Assembly: GCA_013001885.1 (NCBI GenBank)
Contig: JABDLD010000093.1
Coordinates: forward strand, 1 to 64,000
Reading direction: 5' to 3'
DNA length: 64,000 nt
DNA from: Lysobacterales bacterium
GTDB lineage: Bacteria > Pseudomonadota > Gammaproteobacteria > Xanthomonadales > SZUA-36
The notes under the pieces: model-generated
What the model saw: the letters and a program-made list of their open reading frames with translations, nothing else
Told to the model about the DNA's origin: nothing
The model's database searches: none
Part shown: piece by piece, positions 10,567 to 18,710 of the stretch
Numbering within the stretch: the stretch's first letter is position 1
Layout of the letters: each line of letters starts with the position of its first letter
Translations under genes and position numbers: made by a program

Positions 10567-11895
10567 ATGCATAGATATCTATCAAATCTGATCGTGGCTC
10601 TGATCACTGGCGCCATGCTGCTGGGTGCAGCGGAAATTTCCTTTGCTCAGCAAAAAGACGAAAAGAAAACCAAGGAAACCGTGGCGATGAGCCAATCGGT
10701 ATATGAGAAGCTGACGGAAATCCAGGAACTGGTGGAAGCCAAGGATTATGCATCCGCGCAGCGTCTGATTGAGGAGGTAAAGGGTAAAAAAGGTTTGAGT
10801 GATTATGAAATGGCCCAGATCTGGAATATCAGCGGATACTCCTACTACCTGCAGGAGCGTTACGACGATGCCATCAGGGCATACGACAATGTAATGGCTC
10901 AACCCGGCCTTCCCGAGGCCCTGATGCTGAGCACCCTGAAAACCAAGGCACAGCTCCAGTTCCAGCAGGAAGACTACGAAGGAGCGCTGGTGACGGTACG
11001 CCGCTTGCTCGACGTCGTCAGTGAACCCAGCGCCGACATCATGATGCTGGAAGGCCAGGCACTGTTTCAGTTGGGGCGCTACGACGACGCACTTGAACCG
11101 ATCAAGGCCGGGATCGAACTGTACCGCAGCCAGGGCCAGGTTCCGAAGGAAAACTGGCTGCTGCTGCTGCGCGTTATCTATTTCGAGCAAAAAGACTATG
11201 AGAGCATGATTGGTGTCGTGAAGGAACTGATCGTGTATTACCCGAAAGACACTTATATCCTCACACTGGCCGGTATTTACAGCGAACTCGGCGATACCAA
11301 GAAGCAACTGGCGCTGACCGAAGTTCTGTATGAAAAGGGCATGATCTCCACAGCGTCTAATGCGGTCAACCTGGCGAACCTCTACTTGTTACACGGCCTG
11401 CCCTACAAAGCGGCCGTTGTGCTGGAAAAGGAAATGGCCGAGAACATCGTGGATGCAAATGAAAGAAACCTGAGGCTCCTGTCCCAGGCCTGGTACCAGG
11501 CGCGCGAAGATGCCAAAGCCATCCCGCCGCTGCGGCGCGCAGCCGAACTTTCTGATGACGGTGAGCTTTACATCAGGCTTGCGCAGGCCCACATCAACCT
11601 CGAAGACTGGGAAGGGGCGGCCAGTGCCGTTCGCCAGGGGCTGAAGCTGGGCGGACTGAAACGCAACGATACCGCGAACATCATGCTGGGAATGGCATTG
11701 TTCAACCAGAAAAGGCTTGAACAGGCACGGCGCGCATTCGAAGTCGCCGCCCAGGACAGCCGTTCCCGGCGTACTGCCAACCAGTGGATTGCCTACGTGG
11801 ACAGCGAAATCAAGCGCAGAGACCTCATGAGGCAGGACATTCCTGAATACCAGGCCCGTGAACGCGACCAACTGGAAGACGTCATCGACCAGTAG
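10567..11895 (+). CDS. Exported TPR protein, last gene of the TonB operon
   Basis: This 442-residue protein has a signal peptide (ending near AEISFAQQ) and then roughly nine tetratricopeptide-type helix pairs, for example WNISGYSYYLQERYDDAIRA, ALFQLGRYDDALEPIKAGIE and IRLAQAHINLEDWEGAASAV. TPR repeats bind other proteins. This gene regularly closes the DUF3450-ExbB-ExbB-ExbD-TonB operon, so a periplasmic role in assembling or guiding the TonB system is likely but not shown here. A strong terminator follows its stop codon by about 20 bases. Confidence 0.88.
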   Translation: MHRYLSNLIVALITGAMLLGAAEISFAQQKDEKKTKETVAMSQSVYEKLTEIQELVEAKDYASAQRLIEEVKGKKGLSDYEMAQIWNISGYSYYLQERYDDAIRAYDNVMAQPGLPEALMLSTLKTKAQLQFQQEDYEGALVTVRRLLDVVSEPSADIMMLEGQALFQLGRYDDALEPIKAGIELYRSQGQVPKENWLLLLRVIYFEQKDYESMIGVVKELIVYYPKDTYILTLAGIYSELGDTKKQLALTEVLYEKGMISTASNAVNLANLYLLHGLPYKAAVVLEKEMAENIVDANERNLRLLSQAWYQAREDAKAIPPLRRAAELSDDGELYIRLAQAHINLEDWEGAASAVRQGLKLGGLKRNDTANIMLGMALFNQKRLEQARRAFEVAAQDSRSRRTANQWIAYVDSEIKRRDLMRQDIPEYQARERDQLEDVIDQ

Positions 11896-11915
11896 CCCAT
11901 TTTTAGCTGTCGAAT

Positions 11916-11946
11916 AAAAAAGCCCCGGTAACCGGGGCTTTTTTTT
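11916..11946. terminator. Rho-independent terminator, usable in both directions
   Basis: A perfect stem AAAAAAGCCCCGG / CCGGGGCTTTTTT with loop TAA is flanked by A and T runs. It ends the TonB operon on the plus strand. Its symmetry means it can also end the convergent universal stress protein transcript. Confidence 0.93.
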
Positions 11947-11968
11947 GATCCGAATAACAGCGGGTCAG

Positions 11969-12772
11969 CTAGCTTATAGCCACCACGTCGATCGATATCT
12001 TCTCCATTACCTTTTCTACTGTGCGGCTGCTGAACGTCGCCGACAGTCCCTTGCGGGGGCTGATACCGAGAATGACCATGTCGGCGCCCACTTTCTCGGC
12101 AGTACCGGCAATGACGTCTTCCGGCTTTCCCATGTCGCGGTGAACGTTTTCGCGCGCCAGGCCGCTCATCCTTCTGATCAGGGACCGGTCAGGAAAATTC
12201 TCGCTGTCCTTATAGGCGTTGACCACGTGCAGGTCCGCTTCAAAGTATTCTGCCAGGAAGATCCCGCGCTCCAGGACCCTCTCGGCCAACCCTACATGCG
12301 CATCATCTTGCTGCTGTGTGTTAACCGCGGCAAGAATACACTTGATCGGGGCGGTTGTTCCTTCGTCTGCAATCACCACATCACAGGAGGAACGACGCAC
12401 CAGATCCCACTTTGAATCCGTGATCCCGCTTTTGTGCTCCGCTGACGACTCGCACAGCATGATCGTGTCGCAGTCATAACGGCTGGCCGCATTTGAAATA
12501 GACTGGCGCCAGTCGCGCGTCCAGAAATACTCGGTTGTATAACTCACACCCAGCTCATCCAGGGGATGCAAAAGATCTTCAAACCAGGCGCTTGACTTGA
12601 CGACCTCCATCGGAGTTTCAGTATCGGTCTTGTCGCCGATCTCGAAACCCATGATCAGGTGAAATTCCAGGTCCCACTTTCGTTCCTGGCGCACAATTTC
12701 AAGCATGCGCTCCAGAGCAAGATGCCTTTCATGAGACGGGTCGACAACGACCAAGTACTTTCTTTTTTCCAC
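11969..12772 (-). CDS. uspE: Tandem universal stress protein (UspE-like)
   Basis: The GTG at 12772 sits 8 bases after a GGAGG sequence and starts the first Usp strand directly (EKRKYLVVVDPS), giving 267 residues. The longer frame to 12865 would overlap the preceding gene. There are two Usp domains in tandem (about 1-135 and 140-267), the layout of UspE. The second has the segment MVILGISPRKGLSATFSSRT, close to the Usp nucleotide-binding pattern G-2x-G-9x-G(S/T). Usp proteins help cells survive starvation and envelope or oxidative stress by mechanisms that are not fully settled. It stands alone between the TonB operon terminator and the CHAT gene. Confidence 0.85.
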   Translation of the reverse strand: MEKRKYLVVVDPSHERHLALERMLEIVRQERKWDLEFHLIMGFEIGDKTDTETPMEVVKSSAWFEDLLHPLDELGVSYTTEYFWTRDWRQSISNAASRYDCDTIMLCESSAEHKSGITDSKWDLVRRSSCDVVIADEGTTAPIKCILAAVNTQQQDDAHVGLAERVLERGIFLAEYFEADLHVVNAYKDSENFPDRSLIRRMSGLARENVHRDMGKPEDVIAGTAEKVGADMVILGISPRKGLSATFSSRTVEKVMEKISIDVVAIS

Positions 12773-12834
12773 TTGCAATTCCTCCGGACATTGATCTGAT
12801 ATTTGCAAAGCCCTGTTGCCGGGCAAAACACATT

Positions 12835-15800
12835 CTACCTTATAAAAAGCTGGAAACCCGCCCACATCATGAAATTTGATTCATCAGTGGACTTCAAACT
12901 GGATTCTCGGGTGCGCGAAAGCGCCTCGGCGGCGTCGCCAGTCGCTTCCAGAGCGGTATAGAATTCACGCACAAACCCGGTTGAGCGGGCCTCTCCATCA
13001 AACCACAAACTTACCAGTACGTTTTTGACGCCCCCGTCCAGGAGGTCCGACACGAAACCCATTCGGCTGTCGAACCCGGAGCGGCCGGCGCCGATGGCCG
13101 CGGTCTGGCTGAGGACCGCGAGGTCGGCCCGGAATGTCGTTCCCCGGATGTCATGGGGTTGGAGATTGACCGCCGCCCTGTCGTTACCTGCGCGGGACAT
13201 CAGCAATACGGAGCGCTCCGGAAACGCGAGGTCCAACGTGCCCGGAACCGCCAGGTGGATAAGGCCGGCTTCTGCTAAACGGGTATCGGTGAATTCTTCC
13301 CGGGTCAGCGCAACCCCCTGAACGATGTGCAATCCGGGGCCGACAAAACGGTCGGTGACGCTGGCCACTTCCTCGGAGGCCTGCACGTCGTAACTGAACA
13401 ACTGCCGGTCGGCCTGCGGGTTGCCGGCCAGAAAAACTTTTTTCTGCTCAGCAACCGGACGCCGCCCGTCGAACGGCGCCAGGCTCACGAGATTGATCAC
13501 ATCGTAGCGTTCAGCGAGAAACTTGCCATTGATCCTCAACGCGTTGAACGGGAACCCGTTTAGCGGCCCGGCTGGCAGAAGATAAATCGTATTATTCAGG
13601 TTTTTTGCAAACGGTTGCAGCAGCACCCTGCCCATCGACTCGAGTTGGGACAACACGTCAGAAGAACCGTTGTTGACCAGCCCGCGCAGTGCGTAAAGCC
13701 GCTGGGCAAGCTTGTCGGGGCCGCGCAATTCAGAGAGTGAAATGCCCCTTCGGCTTCCGATCAGAATATAGCCAGCGGAATCCGTGAAATAATAGGTGAG
13801 CAGCGATTCGTCTCCGGACAGGCCTCCCAGCAGTTTTTCCAGCGCCGATGGTGAGAGCGGACTGATCGATGGCTCAAATACATCCTGCAGGGCCCGCAAT
13901 TCAGCATTGACCTGCTGCGAGAGGATCACGGCCTCCTGGCCATGTGCCGCCTCACGGCGTGCCAGCGCCGCCCGCAGAGACTCATCCTGACCTTCATCAA
14001 CAATGCCGCCTGCTGTCCGTTGTTCATCGGCTTCGATTAACCTGATGCGATTGAGCGCCAGCAGAACCCGTGCCCCATCCACTGTGCCGCCGGAGGTGCC
14101 GCCGGACTGTTCAAGCGTTGTCGCCATGTATTCCTGAAACAGGCCCACCTTGTTATTCCAGTACCAGGAACCCAGGACGCCGGGAAGCGTTTGGCGAAAA
14201 AACCGGATTTCGTCAATCAACTGCTCCATCAATTCCAGCGCCTCGACGGATCTCCCTTCGCGATGGAGAATTTTCGCGCTGACGAACTCGGCTTCCAGGG
14301 ATAGTGCAGGCAAACCGCTGTTTTTCAGCTCATTTCTCTGCCGGCGAACTTTGCTGGTGCTGCAAGCTCCCCTTCCCCTTTGCTCCAGTTCCAGCAGACA
14401 CTGATGCAGTCGGGCTCTGTATTCAAACATCGGTTGACCACTTTGCACGGCTTGCTTCAAATTCGCCGCAAGCAACTCAGCCGCCCGCGTCGAGCCCCTG
14501 CCGTCGAGCTGCCGCGCATCCATTGCCGCTTCAAATGTGTAATCGATGCGCTGTGCCTCTGTCTTGACCTGCTTTGCCTGCTGCTCACGGAATGCGGACA
14601 TCTGGTCATAATCTTCCAGTGCCCGATAAGCCCCGGCAAGGATGCTGTATGCCCTCACGAGGGCATCGTTATTGCCATTCGACGGGGTCCTGGGCAGCGA
14701 TTCCATGATCAACCGTACAGCCTGTTCCCGGTCACCCAGTGAATAATGAGACCATGCAAGCGCAAGGCCAGTGGCGCCCCAGGGACCGGAATTTACGTTT
14801 GAACGCTGCAACTCAAGTGCCTGCGTAAGCTCCTCAACGGCTTCCTCATAACGGTAGCTGCTGTTCAGCAACCGGCCCCGTTCCGACAGGTTGGCGGCGA
14901 CTTCCCCCGCTGCGTCACTTTTCAGGTCCCCTCCAATGTCTTCCAGCATCTCTATGGCCCCGGCCGTACTGCCCAGCGTTTCATAAGCCGCGGCCGCCGT
15001 GCCACGAATCTCATTCACCAGTTCCGCGTCGTTGGTCGACAGTGAAACGTCCAGCGCTCTTTGAAACTGGCGGATCGCGGCCTCCAGTTGCTGCTGCCGT
15101 TCGTACGCCAGGCCGTCGTGGAACAGTGCGCGGGCCTGCTCCGATTTCAGTCCCAACTGATCAGCCAGCAATACAACACGGTCAAGGACACCGTGAGCCT
15201 GCTCCAGGCGGGCATTTGCAATGGTGCCCGAGCCGCTCCCGCCGGCCGTCATCAAAGCGTCGCCTTCCAGTATCAGCGCCGCAAGTTCGATCACTTCAAA
15301 CCCCGCCTTGCGGGCGGAACGCTGGATTTCACGCGACAGTTCAAGGGCAAGCACCACATCACTCAGCTTGTACAAAACCAGGTGTGCCGCGTAAAACTCT
15401 GACCAGAGACGCATCTCTTCCCAACCGAGGCTGGCAAAAGCCCTGGCAGCGTTCTTCAGGGTGTAGGTCTTCATCGCCCAGGTCGATGAGTCGTTGCTGT
15501 GAATGGATTCAGTGCCATAAGACAGCAGGCGGTATGCCTGCGCCAGGGCGGCGCTGTTGCGATCCCTTTCGGGCAACTGAATCAACTCCATGCCGATTTG
15601 CGCACGATCGACCGTACGCCCGGGATTCACTTTAATCATTAACTGGCGCGGCGAATCAACGGCGCCGATGTATTGGTACAGCGGCCCAATTCGTGAAAAA
15701 GGAATCCGGGATGATTTGAGCAGCGCATCCTCGGGCCCGTATACGTTTGAATCGAATTCCGTTTCTGGCGCATCGATCTTGACGACGAGAGCCACTTCGG

Positions 15801-15915
15801 GATACTGGTAGATCATGTATTCAGCCGGCCGGTCAGGCGAGGCCTCGCCCGTCGCCGCAGACTCCGCGGCTGCGGGGAAGGCAATCAGCATGATGATCAA
15901 CGCAGTCCGGAACAT
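12835..15915 (-). CDS. Exported TPR protein with a degenerate CHAT (caspase-like) domain
   Basis: The ATG at 15915 starts a good signal peptide (MFRTALIIMLIAFPAAAESA); an in-frame TTG at 15957 is less likely. The product has 1026 residues: a short beta-rich N-terminal part, many TPR-like helices (about 180-650) and a C-terminal CHAT domain (about 690-1026). The CHAT fold is supported by LLPAGPLNGFPFNAL, GVKNVLVSLWF and a terminal WAGFQLF segment. CHAT proteases use a His in a 'H.AtHG' loop and a Cys in 'LSACeT'. Here the loops read HLAVPG (Pro at residue 891, codon at 13243-13245) and VLSQTA (Gln at 937), so both catalytic residues appear lost. It is probably a periplasmic or lipid-side scaffold. 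It is transcribed away from the VWA genes across an 81-base shared gap. Confidence 0.85.
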   Translation of the reverse strand: MFRTALIIMLIAFPAAAESAATGEASPDRPAEYMIYQYPEVALVVKIDAPETEFDSNVYGPEDALLKSSRIPFSRIGPLYQYIGAVDSPRQLMIKVNPGRTVDRAQIGMELIQLPERDRNSAALAQAYRLLSYGTESIHSNDSSTWAMKTYTLKNAARAFASLGWEEMRLWSEFYAAHLVLYKLSDVVLALELSREIQRSARKAGFEVIELAALILEGDALMTAGGSGSGTIANARLEQAHGVLDRVVLLADQLGLKSEQARALFHDGLAYERQQQLEAAIRQFQRALDVSLSTNDAELVNEIRGTAAAAYETLGSTAGAIEMLEDIGGDLKSDAAGEVAANLSERGRLLNSSYRYEEAVEELTQALELQRSNVNSGPWGATGLALAWSHYSLGDREQAVRLIMESLPRTPSNGNNDALVRAYSILAGAYRALEDYDQMSAFREQQAKQVKTEAQRIDYTFEAAMDARQLDGRGSTRAAELLAANLKQAVQSGQPMFEYRARLHQCLLELEQRGRGACSTSKVRRQRNELKNSGLPALSLEAEFVSAKILHREGRSVEALELMEQLIDEIRFFRQTLPGVLGSWYWNNKVGLFQEYMATTLEQSGGTSGGTVDGARVLLALNRIRLIEADEQRTAGGIVDEGQDESLRAALARREAAHGQEAVILSQQVNAELRALQDVFEPSISPLSPSALEKLLGGLSGDESLLTYYFTDSAGYILIGSRRGISLSELRGPDKLAQRLYALRGLVNNGSSDVLSQLESMGRVLLQPFAKNLNNTIYLLPAGPLNGFPFNALRINGKFLAERYDVINLVSLAPFDGRRPVAEQKKVFLAGNPQADRQLFSYDVQASEEVASVTDRFVGPGLHIVQGVALTREEFTDTRLAEAGLIHLAVPGTLDLAFPERSVLLMSRAGNDRAAVNLQPHDIRGTTFRADLAVLSQTAAIGAGRSGFDSRMGFVSDLLDGGVKNVLVSLWFDGEARSTGFVREFYTALEATGDAAEALSRTRESSLKSTDESNFMMWAGFQLFIR

Positions 15916-15996
15916 CAGACATAGATAACGGTCCGAGAGGTTTAGGTCAACCGTCAATTGCCCCTGCGGCGCCTTTTTGTTAGCTTGCCAGAACCT
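15916..15996. promoter_or_regulatory. Shared divergent control region of the CHAT and VWA genes
   Basis: This 81-base gap separates the two divergent starts. On the minus strand TTGACC (15945-15950) and TTATCT (15923-15928) lie 16 bases apart, but the second box is so near the CHAT ATG that a transcript from it would have almost no leader. I see no clear plus-strand promoter and only a weak ribosome site before the ATG at 15997. Confidence 0.3.
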
Positions 15997-16926
15997 ATGC
16001 GAAGACCGAACAGAGAAACATCCGTATTCAGCACCAGCGCAATCGACCTGTTCGCATCCGCGCTGGGCGCTTTCATTCTGCTCGTCATGATCCTTTTTCC
16101 TTACTACCGGAACGCGGGCGATGACGCCGCTTTTTCCCGCACCCTCGAAATTCAGGAAATGCGCCGGCTCGCTTCCGGTGAAATAGCCCGGATGCTTGCA
16201 GAGCAGCAGGTCTCACAAAGCGAAATCCAGGATATGAACGAGGCGAACAGGGGCATCGAAGAGGCCATTTCCCGCATCCGGAAACGGATGGCCGATATCA
16301 AGACGCAGCTTGCCGAAACACCGGTTCCCAAGCCCGAGCCGGTCGAGGAAATTATCGAAGAGCCGGAACCCGAAGCAGTGACCGCGGGTGTCGAGTTCTC
16401 CATTCTGGGCCTGGCGAGCGAAGCCAAGTCCTTTGTCATCGTCGTGGACATGTCGGGCAGTATGCTGTCCTACACCGACCTGATGATCAAATCGGTGCTC
16501 GAGGTGCTCGAGCCGCTGGACGACAGCAACGAATTCGCGATCATCGGATACCAGGGAAACCCCTCCCCCGTTCTCTGGACCTTTCCGGATCGTGGCGGCC
16601 TGGTCCGGGGCACCGCGGACAACCTGGATGCGGCAAGGGGGTTCATCCAGTCGCTGGCGCGGCGGTTCGCCGGTTCCACCCCCACCCATTACGCCGTGAT
16701 GTCAGCCATGCAGTATCCGGCCAAGTCCATCATCCTGATGAGTGACGGCGAACCGGACAACGCACCCGGCTTCATCATCCAGGACATCACCGGGCTGAAC
16801 CGCTTTGAAAATAAGGAAATTCATACGGTTGCCATCGGCGATTACACGCAGAACCGCGGACTGGTCATGTTTCTGCAGACACTCGCAAGACAGAACGGCG
16901 GCGATTTCGTGGGGGTCTCGAGATGA
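15997..16926 (+). CDS. MotB-like membrane protein with periplasmic VWA domain (first paralogue)
   Basis: The ATG at 15997 gives 309 residues; a TTG at 15958 is possible but would lengthen the cytoplasmic tail. A short basic N terminus precedes one membrane helix (about 15-36, SAIDLFASALGAFILLVMIL) with an Asp at residue 17, as in MotB, ExbD and ZorB stator helices. A coiled coil (about 45-108), a Pro/Glu linker and a VWA domain (about 133-305) follow. The metal-site motif is complete: DMSGS at 151-155, a Thr near 228-230 and SDGEPD with Asp 250. The next gene encodes a paralogue with the same layout (4-base overlap), and a MotA-like gene lies 1.8 kb downstream. A stator-like role is inference; VWA domains usually bind protein ligands. 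Confidence 0.82.
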   Translation: MRRPNRETSVFSTSAIDLFASALGAFILLVMILFPYYRNAGDDAAFSRTLEIQEMRRLASGEIARMLAEQQVSQSEIQDMNEANRGIEEAISRIRKRMADIKTQLAETPVPKPEPVEEIIEEPEPEAVTAGVEFSILGLASEAKSFVIVVDMSGSMLSYTDLMIKSVLEVLEPLDDSNEFAIIGYQGNPSPVLWTFPDRGGLVRGTADNLDAARGFIQSLARRFAGSTPTHYAVMSAMQYPAKSIILMSDGEPDNAPGFIIQDITGLNRFENKEIHTVAIGDYTQNRGLVMFLQTLARQNGGDFVGVSR

Positions 16927-17861
16927 AGTCGCGGCAGCGTAATTTCGAAGTCTATTCCCTGTCCGCCGTGGACCTGTTCGCGTCGGCCATGGGGGCGTTC
17001 ATCATTATTACGATCATCCTGATGCCGGACTACCAGAAAGAAGTGCGTTCGATCGGAGACCTGGAATACCTGGAACAGCTCGCCGGTAAAACCCAGGCGA
17101 TGCTGGACGAGACCGAGGAGGGCAGCAAGGACATCATGGAGGCCCTGCTGGCTGCACAGACCCGGCAACAGAAGCTGCAGGCGCAGTTCGAAGTAGTATC
17201 CAGCGAACTGGAGACGATCAATGCTGAGCAGCAGGCCCGCAACGACCAGCCTCCACCGCCGCCTCCCAGCCCGGTGGTGACGCCGGAGAAAGAAGGCAGC
17301 AACCAGGTCACGTTCCGCTTCCTGGGATTGAAAACCGACAAGAAACGCATCCTGTTCCTGGTGGATATGAATGCGTACCTGGCCGGACACGAGTCGCTGG
17401 TCAGGCGCACGGTGATCAGGGGGATGGAATCACTTCAGTCGGGTTACCAATTTGCCATCCTCGGCTTCCAGCAACAGGACAGCGGTCCAAAATATTACCG
17501 CTGGCCGGCGGACGGCAGCCTGGCCAACATGTCGGACCGGACCCGTGTGCAGGCAATCAGTTTTCTTCAGGGGCTCTCACGCAAATTCGAAGGGTCCTCC
17601 TCGCTGCTCAGCGCCTTTGGCGTTGCATTTCAGAGCCCGGCGGAAGCCATTATATTGATCAGTGACGGCCTTCCCAATCCTGCCTTCAACAACAACCTGT
17701 CACCCGGCAGCCTGGTTCGGAATATCACGGTCTCCAACACCGGCGGGAAGGAAATTCACGCGGTAACCGTGGGTGAGTATTTCAAATACCGTGGAACCGT
17801 GGAGTTCATGGAGTCGCTGGCCCGGGCGAATGCCGGCGGCTTCCTCGCACTGGCGGAATGA
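16923..17861 (+). CDS. MotB-like membrane protein with degenerate VWA domain (second paralogue)
   Basis: This 312-residue protein starts in an ATGA overlap with the preceding paralogue. It repeats the same plan: short basic tail, membrane helix with Asp at residue 17 (SAVDLFASAMGAFIIITIIL), coiled coil (about 45-105), Pro-rich linker (NDQPPPPPPSPVV) and VWA-like domain (about 128-310). The metal site is weakened: the DxSxS motif reads DMNAY (148-152), while the later ISDGLPN (Asp 248) remains. One member with a full site and one without suggests the two form a hetero-oligomer with division of labour. It is followed on the other strand by a small FHA-like gene whose end lies 1 base from its stop. 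Confidence 0.8.
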   Translation: MKSRQRNFEVYSLSAVDLFASAMGAFIIITIILMPDYQKEVRSIGDLEYLEQLAGKTQAMLDETEEGSKDIMEALLAAQTRQQKLQAQFEVVSSELETINAEQQARNDQPPPPPPSPVVTPEKEGSNQVTFRFLGLKTDKKRILFLVDMNAYLAGHESLVRRTVIRGMESLQSGYQFAILGFQQQDSGPKYYRWPADGSLANMSDRTRVQAISFLQGLSRKFEGSSSLLSAFGVAFQSPAEAIILISDGLPNPAFNNNLSPGSLVRNITVSNTGGKEIHAVTVGEYFKYRGTVEFMESLARANAGGFLALAE

Positions 17862-17862
17862 A

Positions 17863-18252
17863 CTAATCTTCCCGCGCGACGCGTAAAAGCCGGATCTCGT
17901 AGTCCCCTATCCGGACGCAATCTCCCCCCCGCAACTCGGTCGGGGCCAACACGGCCTCTCCATCCAGTAAAACCGGCCGTTCCTGCCCCCCGGGCTGTGC
18001 GTAAAATTTACCGGTTTCAGGGTCAAGGCTAATGATGGCAGCGCCATCAGCCCCGGCCTTTTTTGCGTTCAGGTCGCGGGTGCCGGGTTCTCCAGTGAAC
18101 CCCGCCGGTTGCTGAAGGTCAATGGTGTCAGGTTCATCATCAGGCTGGAATCTGCGGGCTAACGGATTGTGGCCGGACTCAATGCTGTCCCTGCCGCGCA
18201 TTGCGCGCGGGGCAGTTGACGTCTGGTTTTGCTTTTTTCGCTTGAAAATCAT
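17863..18252 (-). CDS. Small FHA-like protein, oriented against its neighbours
   Basis: This 129-residue protein starts with a basic stretch (MIFKRKKQNQ) and a disordered region of about 65 residues. The last 60 residues (VLLDGEAVLAPTELRGGDCVRIGDYEIRLL) resemble the final strands of an FHA domain, where an 'L..GD.i.iG...l.l' pattern is typical. The usual GR, S..H and N residues of the phosphothreonine site are not clear, so binding to phosphoproteins is doubtful. It lies head to head with the plus-strand FHA gene (29-base gap) and tail to tail with the second VWA gene (1-base gap). It may have been inserted into, or inverted within, the locus. Confidence 0.65.
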   Translation of the reverse strand: MIFKRKKQNQTSTAPRAMRGRDSIESGHNPLARRFQPDDEPDTIDLQQPAGFTGEPGTRDLNAKKAGADGAAIISLDPETGKFYAQPGGQERPVLLDGEAVLAPTELRGGDCVRIGDYEIRLLRVARED

Positions 18253-18281
18253 GCATCAGCACCGTCACGGGATCGAACACA

Positions 18282-18710
18282 ATGTATCATACCGACATGG
18301 AAAACAGCGGGAAAACCATAGGGCGCGCCGGCGACTGCGATCTCGTACTGGAGGACGACTCCATATCACGCAGGCACGCGCGCATCGAAGTGACGCCCGA
18401 GGGCTACCTCTGCGTCCAGGACGCCCGCTCCAGCAACGGCACGTTCCTGCACCGTAACGGCCGCTGGATCCGAACGCGCAAAGTGATTCTCGGCACCCAG
18501 GACCGGATCCGTTTCGGAGAGTTCGAGGTCCCGCTGAGCCAACTGGTTGAACTGTTCGGAAACCACAGCATCCGCTTGCGTGAAGGTTACTCTGTGCGGG
18601 GTAAACCGCTGTTTTTCGACACCAACCTGGCCGACCTGCCCAAGCCGAAAATCGTGCTGGAAAACCCTCGGCGAAATCCGTTGACCGGAGATATTGAGGA
18701 GAATAAGTAG
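18282..18710 (+). CDS. Soluble FHA-domain protein
   Basis: This 142-residue protein has an FHA domain from about residue 8 to 95 with the phosphothreonine-binding residues in place: GR (14-15), SRRH (29-32) and SSNGT (50-54). No membrane segment is present, so it is cytoplasmic. FHA domains recognise phosphothreonine, which fits the Ser/Thr kinase encoded at 20930. An in-frame ATG at 18297 would remove five residues and is also possible. The stop codon overlaps the GTG start of the MotA-like gene by one base, so the two are translated together. Confidence 0.85.
   Translation: MYHTDMENSGKTIGRAGDCDLVLEDDSISRRHARIEVTPEGYLCVQDARSSNGTFLHRNGRWIRTRKVILGTQDRIRFGEFEVPLSQLVELFGNHSIRLREGYSVRGKPLFFDTNLADLPKPKIVLENPRRNPLTGDIEENK

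Noticed and set aside
10582-11307. A 241-residue minus-strand frame opposite the TPR gene
   Set aside because: The plus strand has a signal peptide and TPR pattern, and operon position; the antisense frame shows no domain.
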